Shown piece by piece: positions 38,127 to 50,268 of a stretch of 64,000 nucleotides of DNA. The stretch spans positions 18,843,029-18,907,028 of the forward strand of contig OX467083.1 in assembly GCA_950106755.1 (NCBI GenBank). The letters are read 5' to 3'. Under the pieces are notes generated by a model. That model was not told the DNA's origin and did no database searches. It was given only the letters and a program-made list of their open reading frames with translations. A program made the translations under genes and the position numbers. Within the stretch, counting starts at the first letter, position 1, and each line of letters begins with the position of its first letter. The DNA comes from Climacium dendroides. Taxonomy: Eukaryota > Streptophyta > Bryopsida > Hypnales > Climaciaceae.

Positions 38127-41052
38127 AAGGGTAGGATTTGTGCTTCCTTGTGCTATGACAACTACACGTTGTATGAATTTTAAATTCCACTATTGTGAAC
38201 TAATTGTGGCCAATGGATCATCTAAAGTTAGGGTTTCTTATAGTACCACTCTCATATACTTGACAATTACTACATTCTGTTAGTTCTACTACTGAACGCT
38301 ACATGGACATTTTCATCCTATGGTAGCATCACTCAATACACATTTTTTTATTTAACAATGATGTCCAGTTCCACATCATAGTAAACATGTCAGAGTTATG
38401 AACTTATGAAACATATGTACATGATGTCCATGTGCAAGGCAACATGAAGTAAATTGCATTCTCTAGAAGCACAAGAAGGATTGATTATACATAGCAATAA
38501 TATTCTTTGTTCTCTAGACATGCATATTATTTCCCTTATTATTGATAAACAATACTAGTCATATAGACTCATGAATCCAGAATTGCAATTGCAGCTTCTT
38601 AGGAAAGGATTGTTTGTAAGTACGTCTTCAAATTGTTACTAGGATACTATCCTCGAGAGATTAGGAACTTTATGTAGCACATGCTTGTATTGGTATACAG
38701 CATAGGCAACTTGGAATATGCAAATATGAATCACTCATTGCACATTTGTATTTATCATGTTAAGGAGTCATATATGTCATTGTTTCTATATTGAATTTGC
38801 TTTGTAGCCTGGGTAGGCAACTACTGTCATAATAAAACTTATTTATGAAAACTTCAAATGCATAATAAGCTATTTTAAGTGTTTATGATTTTAAAATAAA
38901 AACTTTGATGTGAAGGTGCTTTAAAAGACAAATTCAATGATGTAACATTTAATAAATATAAAAATATATAATATAAGTTATAGAGAATCATAAGCAAATC
39001 ATAAGTCAAATCATAAATATAGGTGTGCTCGTCCAGAGGCTAGGTCATAATTTTAAAATAATTAATAATTATAAAATAAAATAAAATAACATTTATTTTA
39101 TTATTTTGATGGATGTGGATGTTTTAATGTATGAGATGATAATAAGTAGACTAGTTGTGTCTGTAGCCAATTCTGGAAAGTTGCGTCAGAAGGCATTTAT
39201 AGTGTAGGGTTGCCAATGTATGTAGTTTGAGAAGGTATAATGGTTTATTAAAAAGTCGTTTGTTTTGCCGCTTGAAGTTTTGCCGCACAGTGAAGTTTTG
39301 AAACCCTACACTTGATTTGCCACCTGCCCGCCTCCTCTCTTACAGCTCGTTTGTTTTCCAAAGTTTTGCAAGCGTATAGTCTCTTTCCAATCGGTACAAC
39401 AGTTTTCTTCGAAAAAATTTGCGTGTGCATCGTGGCTGCTGCTACCGCTCGTAGAGGCTGCATTAGGTTCCTGAGAACGACGACATTGGAGCTACGTTGT
39501 GGAGGACGGGTGTCTTGCACATCGCCATCGACTGTGGAGCTTCACGGGAGGAGGCTCTTTCGCGCTGTTGAAGACAAGCGTTTTTTGTTGAACAACGTGG
39601 CAGCTGATTGAAGGTGAGATGTCATATTAGATGCAACAAGTCGGGAATGCAATGGAGTTGACATCGAGTGAGTGCTAGTTGCAAAGAGTTTTGTGCAGAA
39701 TCGAGTATGTCTATATCGAGTAGAATGAAGGTGCCACCTTTCTTTTTAAAGTACCGGTCATCCTAACATTTGTTCGTACGTACTGGCCTCTCTTGAAACA
39801 CTGATTTTTGAATTAAGCAGAATTAGGAGCATGCCATTAACTCGTGCAACAGAAAGTGTTCGGTCCCTCAGCACTATTTGTTCAAACTGGGGTAATGAGT
39901 GACGGTAGGAAGGGTGTTAGAAGTCAATGAATGTCGGTTCATTTTTAATTAATATGCACTCAGGCTTGATAGAACCATTCTGAACACCAAGTGCCAATAG
40001 ACAAACATTTGGGATGTGAAAAATCTCGTGGTGATATGTTCCTATTTCGCTTCATTATTCTTTGCAGTTCATTAGGATCCGCTGAAAATGTCATTCAATC
40101 TTGGTGTGGTTGAGCTAGCTGGACATATCGTAACTTGGGTTCATCGCATTGTTGTGTGGCTTCTATGTTCTCCCTTCCATTTCTGTAAAGCACTCGGGAT
40201 ATGGAATGATCACACATTTTGTGAAGGTATCTGAAGTCCATTTTTAAGCTGACTTGTTCTGAGGAGTGTACAGTGCCTCGAGAACTCCTCATCGTCTGTG
40301 CTCGCCATCTCGTTGTTTCATCACATCGTTCCAAAGTCAGTCAGTAGCCGTGTAGCGTGTTGGGTGCTGTCCAAGGCGGATCGGAGAAAGGCATTGTGAT
40401 CAATTATTGTGATCCACAAAGGCATCGTGATTGACAAAGGCATCGTGACCTTATTGATTAAGGTGGATTTGGCCTGGCTAGCTTTCATTTCATGTGGATT
40501 TTATTTTCCAATTCTCGATCAACCAGTGATCAAAAAGGGAGGACAACTTCAATTCCATGCTGCCAAACAGGACGTACAAATCGAGGCTTGTGACGTGAAT
40601 ACTGACCCCAACACCAAATCACTCGATCCTACAGTACGTACGTGGTGCTAGTAGCTGCTGCAGCGTTGACGAATCGAGTTGATCTGTAAGTTCTATTTTG
40701 CCACCGTCAATTGCTTCGAAATCTAAGTTACTACAACTGAGAGAAACTTCTGAAGCATCACTCACAAGTTCTAGAAAATGAAGATTTGGGATCTGAATGT
40801 ATAAGTTTGCATATTATTCCTGAAGATTTTATGTGCACTTAACTATCGATTCAAGAGTTTGCTGGCCCTGTAATCTATTGTTGTAGATGTAGCTATGGAA
40901 ATGACAGCATACAATATTTTTTGTCTGTTTTTAAAGCAAATATTAGATATTTCAATTACTTGTAAATCAATCAAATAAGCATTTTAGAATGATTTTTATT
41001 ATATGAAATGGTTGTAATTATTGTTGTATCTTTGATGAGAATCAATAGAAGA
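38127..41052. other. intergenic DNA, no gene recognised
   Basis: 38.1-39.2 kb is AT-rich and empty. 39.24-39.65 kb has higher GC, repeated GAAGTTTTGCCGC words and an ORF at 39312-39611 without a domain. It could be a 5' exon or leader of the zinc-finger relic at 41.3 kb, but no splice path was established. Near 40387-40450 a short phrase (CAAAGGCATCGTGA) is repeated about three times. Confidence 0.4.
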
Positions 41053-41190
41053 TTCTAAATTCTCTTAGAATGCATTTTTTTGGACTTTGTATGATTAAAT
41101 TAGAACTTTTCAAAGTGTTGAACATCTAAATTCTCTTAAAAGGCATTTTGGACTTTGTATGATTAAATCAGAACTTTTCATAGTATTGAA
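41053..41190. repeat. tandem duplication of about 70 bp
   Basis: The block beginning TCTAAATTCTCTTAGAATGC and continuing through GGACTTTGTATGATTAAAT and AGAACTTTTCA is present twice (about 41053-41122 and 41124-41190), with a few changes. It is a simple local duplication. Confidence 0.75.
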
Positions 41191-41337
41191 AATAGGTGTA
41201 TCCATAACCAACCTTACTCTCTCATGAACAAATGTTTTGTTTTGTGTGGAGTTTAATTTTAGAGCCTTCTGTGATTACTTGTGAAGGGGTGCAGTCATCT
41301 AGGCAGGAGTTTAAGAATATTTGGGATCAAATTTCAG

Positions 41338-41799
41338 TTGCAAGCTATGGAGCTTACTTGGACAAAGTGTGCACGCATGGACGGAGGCATTTCTTATGGC
41401 TGTTAAGAGTTTGAACCCTTTGAATCTGATCCTATGCTTTGTGACTATTGTAAATGCCATCGTCATTTCCATATGGTTGTTGGAACATTGCCTTATGAAC
41501 ATGGCTGCTGTAAAAGTAATGTCCTTGATTTTTGTCAATGTTTCTTACCATCTGCAGAAAATGCCAAAAAATGTGGTTGTTGTGGTTGTCATAAAAAATT
41601 TCATGAGAAAACTAGTAAGAACAAAAATCCAACAGAGAGTATTAGAGAGAAGTGTGAAGTAGTTGATGAGAGAAGATCACTTCTTCCTCTTGGAAGTGAG
41701 GATCAAATTTTAGATCCTTCTCCTAAAAGAACCAAATTTGATGAGAGAGGAGTGAAATCCAAGGTTGCTATTGTGCGAGCCTGGAGCAGGAGCCTGTGA
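41338..41799 (+). pseudogene. relic with two ZF-HD/MIF-type zinc-finger motifs
   Basis: Behind a possible acceptor (AAATTTCAG at 41337) one frame reads from ATG 41347 to TGA 41799, broken by TAA at 41404-41406. It has two copies of a Cys/His pattern: GGISYGC-stop-EFEPF then CDYCKCHRHFH, and YEHGCCKSNVLDFCQCFLPS then CGCCGCHKKFH. C-x2-C-x-C-H-x2-F-H preceded by GC-EF-P is the hallmark of the zinc-finger homeodomain (ZF-HD) dimerisation motif, also found alone in MINI ZINC FINGER proteins. The tail is polar and no homeodomain follows. The stop lies inside the first motif, so either it is a pseudogene or the coding exon begins later (TTAAG|AGTTTG is a possible acceptor). Two such motifs in one protein would be unusual. 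Confidence 0.5.
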
Positions 41800-44645
41800 G
41801 CCTATGAGCGGGAAGTTTTTTTGATGAGAAAACTTGTGGAAAAATTTGTATATGATAGGGGGAAGTTGTGATTAACCCATGACCGTGGACTTGGAGTCAA
41901 CCGAGGTTCTATGACCGTGGATGTCATTCATAATTATATGTATGTAAGTTAAGGGTCATTTGTGGACTCTTAGAGGCACTACCACTATTGTAGAGAACAT
42001 TTTTCACATAAATAAGAATTAATTTGTTGTCACACATGAAGTGGTCTAAGAATGGGAAGGAAAATGAATGAGCCCAAGATCTAGCATCTTCTTTTTATCA
42101 ACTATTGATTGTTTACCATTGAAGATCATTTTTCTTTACTTCATTTCTCATGTACATTGAATATCAAACGAGAAGCACAATGCCTGCAGCTTGTAGCCAT
42201 AAAACACACAAAATCAAATCAACATAGAAATCAATACACATAATTCAACTCATAAGATACGTCAATCTTATGAGTCTAAGTGGCAGTGGAGTTGGCCATA
42301 GAAACCTCACTCAAGGATGACTCTAGAGTCTCCTCACCTTCAGAAGCTGAAACGTCTAGAAAATGAACTACGTTTGCAGCATACTTGGGTTTGGAAGGCT
42401 TAGGCTCTCTACAACCATGTCGTTCATACTGTGATGCCATCTTCTCGGCATACACTGGAAGATCGTAAGACTTCTCGAGACTCAAAATAAGTCTTCTGAT
42501 CTTCTTCACACAATGTTCATCCATCACTCCTTTGTTCCTTCAAAAACAAACAATGCAACGTTAGTCATATTGATTTATGAAATGCAATACTTGTTGAATA
42601 CAAAAATCTACATGTCTTCCAAAAGTGAAACTTACTTACTAGGTCTAATGTTGCGTGTAAACACCATTGGTTCCACGTGCACGGCATCCAGATCAAGAGT
42701 GGCAAAAACTTCTGCCGGAGCTTGTGTCATTTCTTGCACTGGAGCGGCTTTTTTCATTGGCAAGAGAACCCCCTTGAAGATATTCTCCTCCTCCTCCAAA
42801 GCCACAATATGCCGTCCAGTGCCACGACATGCAAGAATCGATGCACCTATAGTACAACCATGCGAGCATTAGAAGTTCACAGATTTTACATACACACAAA
42901 CATTTTAATTTAGGACTCTCATTTCAAAGTATTAAATCACCTGTAGCAGTGGTGCAGTCCAAAACTACATCTTCTTCATCCGAGCAACCTTCGATGAAAA
43001 ATTGTAGGAACCTTGCATCTTTCTCTCGCGGCCCGCGCCAAGGCTTTTTTGATTCCTTGTTGACTAACATTGTCTCCTCGGTGATATAATTGATGACCAT
43101 GTCCTTCCTCTGAAGATTCCACTTTGCTTTCGTCATGGCCTCAGTCTGCCTGAATGTGAAGGCTGATTTTTTTTTCTCACCCAAATCCTTCACAAAAAGG
43201 GTGACTCCGAACTTCACAGTCTGCAAAAAGGCAAAAAATGGTTTAGTGCAAGGGAGAATGCCGCTAAACCAATTGACATGTGCACTATACATTTAGAAAA
43301 ACTTACCGTCTGACTAGGTGTAATACCCGACACTAGGTCCAATTGGTTGAATGCCAACCACTCTTTCTTCATCACCAACTTCTTGAAGACGCTCTTCAGT
43401 CCCGCAAACATATGCCGCGATTGAAGGCTGTATGAGTGAAATACAAGAACGCAGCCATTGTCTTGTAAGCTCTCCTCGGCGAAGTGAAATGCATTTTGCA
43501 TTCCCGCACACGTTGGGTCCGAGTTCCATGCCGGAACATGCTTTTCAAAGATGAGTGGTACGGGCAGGTTCTCTTGGCAATCAAAAATAATAAGATCCAC
43601 CAAAGGCTCTTGGCTCACCCTGCCGTTCAATGAACGAGGTTTTCCTGCATTTGCCTACAATCCAGTGATTGTACATGTTATTAGAAGATAAAAAATGAAA
43701 CTATTTGTTCATCAAGAAATCCTATGAAGTTACAAACTGAACTTCATGTTGCCACACACCTTTCGAATGAAGTCCATGACCTCAATATAAGAATTAGGTG
43801 GTGAACTCTCCAAATTGTCCATGATATCAACAATGGATACATTCAAGATTAGTTCCTCCAACTTGACGTCGTCATCATCTAATATAACCACCTGCGTGCC
43901 TTGTGTCACCATATCCTCCGTCCACTCGGCAAGCACAACCTTCCTCTTCATCCCACTCTGACTTCCCTGCACCAACTTCGAGCTCTGATCGACCGCTGAT
44001 GATGTAGGAACGACGATATCACCATCATCTTTTTTCTTCCCCTTTGCCTTTGCTTTCTCCTCCTTCTCCTTCTGCTTTTCCTTTTCCTTCTCTTCTATCT
44101 TTGCCAAACGCTCTGCCTCCTTTTTTTGCTTGTTATCTAAAGCAATTTGTAGACGATCCGCTTTCTTCTTGTCAGTGTTGTTCCTCCTTTCAATTGCCTT
44201 GCTCCTTTGATCTTCGGTGAGGCCCGCAAACTCATCGACATCCATGTCCACCGCTCCAATGTCCTTCAAGGAATCGCGGAGTTGTACCTCCGATGGATGC
44301 GTGTACGATATTGGGCAATCAATGTACCATCCACCACCATTTAGATGGGCCGTGGTAAATGTTTTGAGCTGATTTGCCGTGTACATGCAACTTGCGGAAT
44401 TGCGATCTAAGAAGACCGAAAGGAATGGAGGAAGGTCTGCCCTCTGGATGGCTCCTTTTCCTTCCAGTTCAAACTTGAAGTAGCTGCATCATGATAAACA
44501 AAGAATGGTAAGCACGAATTGTAAAAATCAAATTAGATAGAAGAAGAATTTCAATCTCATGTACATGTGCTTCAAAGCAACATTTCTTATGTCTCAAGAA
44601 ATAGAAGATCAAAAAATTAAATTGTAGACCTTTCAAAGGACAGAA

Positions 44646-44728
44646 ATGGAGGTCCCCCAACTACTTCTAGAGCATGCCTCGGATCTGAAGCATGTTCTAC
44701 AGGTAGCCTAAGGACCCCCTATTTTTTT
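44646..44728. repeat. diverged GGATCC-family palindrome in methyltransferase intron 8
   Basis: GGAGGTCCCCC at the left and GGACCCCCTATTTTT at the right surround a core GCCTCGGATCTGAAGC. The arms are only partly complementary now. Layout and core match the 162-bp-unit palindromes at 48.6-49.2 kb. Confidence 0.6.
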
Positions 44729-47700
44729 CCCTTCGTTCATCTCTAATAGGTTTCCTGCTTCAACAATGTATTTTTAGCCAAATGACAAGAGATTTTTAAT
44801 TCAAATAGTCACTTCCAAATGAATATTTTTTTATCCAGTTGAAGACATACCGATAAAGGACCCTCTTCACTGCCTGTTGGGACCCCTCATAAGTGTTGAA
44901 GTTGTCGCTTTTCTTGAAGTACTTAGCTCCTCTAAGATGAGCCAAGAACCCATGATCCCAAATTTTCCTCCTCCACCCTTCCAAGTATTCCGGTAAGGTT
45001 TCTAGTTGAAGCAGAACGTTCATATTGATGATGATGTTGTCTTGCTTGACAATTTCCTCGAAGTATTGTATAACTGCATCTTCAATCTGTAGAAAGAGAT
45101 GCCAAAACCAAAATCATATGATATGCACTGCCTTCCAAGAATTCTAATTTCTCAATATCCTAGTGAATATGAACTATGATGGCTTTCAAGTTGAATTACA
45201 TGAATAGGTAATCACTTACCCCTGCGTACCAAACACAACGGTTCAAGAAAGGACCAAGTAGTGTCTCTGACACTGGCCTAGGCGAAAAACGTCTAGCATC
45301 ATGTGATGGTGTAGAGGAGTTCCACCACTTCAGGAATTTGATCTTGTGATCTGCCGTGGTATTGCAAGTGGCCACCATTTGGAGCTTCTCTAGAGTCATC
45401 TCCGGAACCTCATTGGAACTCCAATGTTTCTCAATCTGGTCAACAAAAGGAAAGCAGAGGATGTTAGATTCTGAGGTTTGCATGACATCAATAGATTCAG
45501 TTTATGATGTAGGTCATGAAATCACCTCATCTAGAAAACCTTGCTTGTTAGCTGGATTCGCCACCACAACCAACTTAGACATTTTGACGTTGAGTTTACT
45601 GGTCTTCTCATGAGCTCCGGATTTCATGGCATGCGCCAGTTCCTCAGGAGTTCTGTCATCCTCCGGTGTCATCTCATTGTACCTCCGCCCTGCTGCATCT
45701 GCTGACTGGGCAATTTCTTGCTGCAAAGGTGTGACAAAAAAGAATTACACATATATGATTGTATAATAAAATGGTACAGACAAATACAATAGAAACGAAG
45801 GGAGAAGCATTCACAAAGATTCTTACCCTGAAAACAAACGACGTGAAGACTTGTAGTGGCATAGAATACTAAGTCTTTTTAGCTTTGTATGCCCCACACA
45901 GTCGGAGCTCCGATGGCCTGAGCATCTCTTTGAACCGCTCAATAGTAAGGAGACCATATTTTTGAACCCTGTATAACGTGTGCACCAAATTGGTCTTCAT
46001 GTGTGAGTCTTCCGTGGACCTGATATGCACAAAAGCGATTTCAGTTATTATTGTACCCACAAACTGCAACATACCACAAACTATAAGAACAACCTAACTT
46101 GGGGGCTGAAGTGAGCGGCAACAGTCAAATACTACATGCAATCAACTGATAGGGTGCCTAAAAAACATTTGAGATAAGTAGTATAATTTGTCCTTTAATG
46201 CTCCAGGGTCCTAAAATACCATTCTATGTCTTCTAACAACTATAGGGTATGTAATAATAGCGTTGTATTAAGTGTGTCTATTTTTAAAAAGAAAATGTAG
46301 ACCTTTGAGAAGGTAAATCCATAAAACATAAACAATTTGAATATGAAGAAATGCATGTTATAGAGTTGACAAAGAAAATGTTCACTTAGTGTTACGCAAC
46401 ATACAAATAAATTTTCCAAGAAAGGATGTGAAGAAAATAAATGATAATGTTGAGTTAACAACAATGGATAACATATGGAATTTGAACATAAATAAATGGA
46501 TGTCACAGAGTGCCCCCCCCTGAGAAATCAACTGAGGCATTAGAATTCCAAAGAGGGAGATTACACACTTACTTGTTAATGTCATGCATGACATGCATGA
46601 CTAGCTCGGTCTTGCCCTTGGTATCTAGTACAATGGAATCCACTGCGTAATGCCACTCCTCGTCTTTCGAGTGTTTTTTGGTAATGTAACTCATCCACGA
46701 GATGAGTCTATGATTACCATCACAAACATAGAACTTAATGTTCTTCAAAAACCTCAGCTCGGGTTTGGAATCGACACTAGCATTGAAGGCATCATTTTTT
46801 GCCTTCCACAATGGATCCCACTTCTCTATCTCCTCTTCTGTGAACTGTGAGCTTTCTCCAGCCTCATCTGTAGTGGTGACGTAGAAAACTGCCGCTCCTT
46901 CTCTGTATCCCTTGCTGAACTCATGCTCTAGGAAATCAAGATCACACGAGAGGGTAGGCCTCACCATGGGCATGGGAACCATTCGGCAAAGTGGAATTTG
47001 GAGTTGAAAGAGGTGAAGTGGCTTCATCCTCAACGAAGCAATGGTATTCACAGAGTCTACCTTGTGATATTGTCGGAGATCGTCTTCCAACAAGTCTTTG
47101 TCATCAGCCCTCAATAGGTCATCGAGAACGTCCTCCTCCATTGCGTCTCTCTCTTCTTCACCTTCATCTTCACCTGCAATGGGTGGTTGCACTGAATCAT
47201 CGGTGTTCGGCGTTTCCAAAATAGTCTCCTCGTGCCACAGGTTTGTAGGAGTCCCATCCATCTGCGAGGTTCAACCATGAAATTGAGCAATAGCCCTGGA
47301 CTCTCATCAATGGATCCCTGGACTCTCATCAAATTCCCCTAGAAACTAAAGTATACTAGGATTTTGTAAAAAATTATTGCATGAGAAATGACGCAGCAGA
47401 GGCAAAAGATTTAGAATCAAAGGACATGCATTGTATAAGAAACGCTCACAAGCGATGTGCCTTTAAAGGAAATCCAATACAATGGGATCACTCAATGTCC
47501 ACATCTTCCTCTGAGTCAGAGCTCAGATGGATGATGACAATTTCTTCTAAACCTTGGAACGAACTACGTGCACAATCGCGGATCTCCTCCATCGGTGGCC
47601 CGTCAATGGTGATGGACCCCTGCGTCTTCGAGGAATACTCCATGGCCGAACTCTCGGGAGACATACACTACAGCGGGCGGTTTCTAGCCATCTCAAGTAT

Positions 47701-48587
47701 AACTTGAAGACGTCTACGTTTCTGTGCGGGCATAAAGTGGCGTGCATATCTCGGTGCTCGGGTGTCACTCACCCGACTGAGTTTAGAACTCTCAAAGGCA
47801 TCCACAGCGTGATCAGCTGTGTCCATGACATCATCAAAACTTACCAAGTCCTCATTATGAACTTGATCCTCCTCAGTGTCTTTGTCTTCATCAGAATCGT
47901 GAAGAACCTCTAGAGTCTCCTTCAGTGGTGTGAGAGCCTGAGATGGTCCTGCCTCATGGATGCCCGTGACGTGAGGAGGTACCAAGGTCGATGAAGAGAC
48001 ATTTTGGCCACGTCTAACCTTCTGTGGATTGCAACATTTTTGAAGTTAGAAATGCATGCTCAAAATCATCTAATGCCACATAGTGCTTGAGGAGATCTAC
48101 AAATGAAAGTACATTTTTAAAGTCCAAAAGAATTAAAAGAGTTCCACCAACGCACGTAGAGACGTACATGGTTTTGGACATAGAAGGTACAGTGCAATCG
48201 ATCCAATCAATTTCTTTATGCTTTCTAAACAATGATAAGGAACATAAATCATAGTAAGAGTATCAAAGATTACCAAACACTGTAAGGACCAACAAGATCA
48301 TCATACATCAGAGGAATCACGAGGACCACCCAAACCACTAAGAATAAGCACAGTTACCAAACACTGTAAATAGAAACATCAGGATCACTGAATACAGAAC
48401 GAATTACCAGGATTTAGGAAACTCCTCTACAATCCAAGAGATTTTATTACATCCTGACCATTATTAGGATCTCTAAACACTATCACACTTAGAACAAAAA
48501 CAAATTATTTCAAGAAAAAGAAGAATCAAAGTACACCTTTCAAGGCTAAGGAGCATCACAGATAATCATAATAATTTAAATTCATTG

Positions 48588-49161
48588 AAAATAAGGGGGT
48601 CCTAGTGAGTGCCTCCAACCAAGCCTCGGATCCGAGGCTTCTTTGGTGGCACTCACTAGGACCCCCTTATTTTTGAAATAAGATAAATCCGATGGCATGT
48701 TCCAAAACTAATCAATGACAAAATATAGTATGATTTTCACAATTTCTATGAAATAAGGGGGTCCCCGTGAGTGCCACCAAACAAGCCTCAGATCCGAGGC
48801 TTGTTTGGTGGCACTCACGGGGACCCCCTAATTTTTGAAATAGGATTAAACCTAAGGCATGGTCCACAAGTAATAAAAGGCTAAAGTAAGCATGACCCAT
48901 ACGATTCCTAGAAAATAAGGGGGTCCCCGTGAGTGCCACCAAACAAGCCTCGGATCCGAGGCTTGTTTGGTGGCACTTACAGGGACCCCCTCATTTTTGA
49001 AATAAGATTAAACCTAAGGCATGGTCTACAAGTAATAAAAGGCTAAAGTAAGCATGACCCATACGATTCCTAGAAAATAAGGGGGTCCCAATGAGTGCCA
49101 CCAAACAAGCCTCGGATCCGAGGCTTGTTTGGTGGCACTGTCGGGGACCCCTTTGTTTTTG
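48588..49161. repeat. four 162-bp tandem units, each with a palindrome of about 84-90 bp centred on GGATCC
   Basis: Palindromes span 48588-48673, 48751-48834, 48912-48997 and 49072-49161. Their centres fall at 48630.5, 48792.5, 48954.5 and 49116.5, exactly 162 bases apart. Each reads AATAAGGGGGTCC, GAGTGCCACCAAACAAGCCT, then the core CTCGGATCCGAG and the complement back out to GGACCCCCTTATTTT. The spacers share GGCATGGTCCACAAGTAATA-type sequence. The arms are almost perfectly complementary and the units differ at few positions, so the array is young or kept uniform. The core holds GATC and a BamHI-type site. It lies in the long intron 2 of the ParB-methyltransferase gene. Confidence 0.95.
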
Positions 49162-49725
49162 AAATAAGAATAATCCTAAGGCAAAGTCCAAAGCTAAGCA
49201 CCGTCAAAGCATATACTTTCAACATCGCCAAACACTGTAGAAATCAACAATCACTAAGCACAATATACTAAATGGATCAAGAAAATGACCAATCACTATA
49301 AAGATCAATAGGATCACCAAACACTACATGAATCTTAAGAATCACCAAACCCTATAAGGATAAGTGAGATCACCAAATAGCAAAGAAATCTTGATGATAA
49401 CCATCAATCCCAAGAATTCACCGGACACAGGGCACTTATCACCGGTCACCATCCACCGGAAACCGGCTTAGAAGGTTTACTCTTCCAAAACTTCAATACT
49501 GCTTTAATCCACATTCCCAAAACTACAAGACTGCTTATGATCTGGAGCACCCATTCATTCCTAAAACATTTTTGGCATTCAGATCCAATGAATGTTGAGC
49601 ACTGGTTAAGTACTCAATAACAAACTCGGTGGAATAGGGGCATTTTGGTTTACAAAGAATATGTATTCTTGACTCAGAATCTAGGAAATTTCAAAATTCT
49701 TTCCAATTGTATCTAATTTTAGTGG

Positions 49726-50268
49726 GTCCCCAGGAGGGCCTCTGATTGTGCCTCGATCCGAGGGTGAATTCTTCCAACTGAGGTGGACCCCAAACAATCA
49801 ATATGTTCGCCCATGCGACGTCACAAAAACTGGACAAATCCAAAAACCTGGATCTGAGGGTGGTCTCTTCCGACCCAGGGGGACCCCCGAGAATCAGAGG
49901 AAGCGCCTTCGAGATGTCACAGAAGCAGGATACAAGATGAAAAGACACCGACAAAAAAAGTTTGAAATGGTGAATATTTAAAGATTCATTGCGAATGCTT
50001 GGCTTTCACAACTGCAGGGATGCTTGGCATTTGAGAATGCCTTCAAGATTCTACTCCCCAGGAGTTGGAGATGATAGTGTTCGAGTGCAGCTTCAACTGC
50101 CCAACACCAACTCTGCATCTCCAAAATCTAAGAATTCTAAACCATTGATCCAGTTCGGCCTATCAAGAAAGCGGAACTTCGAAAAAAAATTTCAAATTGA
50201 GGGGGTCCCCACAGAAGCCATTGACTGTGCCTCGGATCCGAGGGTGGTCTCCTCGAACCCAGGGGGAC
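49726..50268. repeat. GGATCC-family repeat units left of the CACTA element
   Basis: At least three diverged units carry GGGTCCCC, then CCTCGGATCCGAGGG or near variants, then AACCCAGGGGGACC (cores near 49758, 49850 and 50240). From about 49879 the sequence GACCCCCGAGAATCAGAGG begins a unit of about 390 bases that recurs on the other side of the CACTA insertion at 51795. So the CACTA element interrupts a tandem array. Confidence 0.75.
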
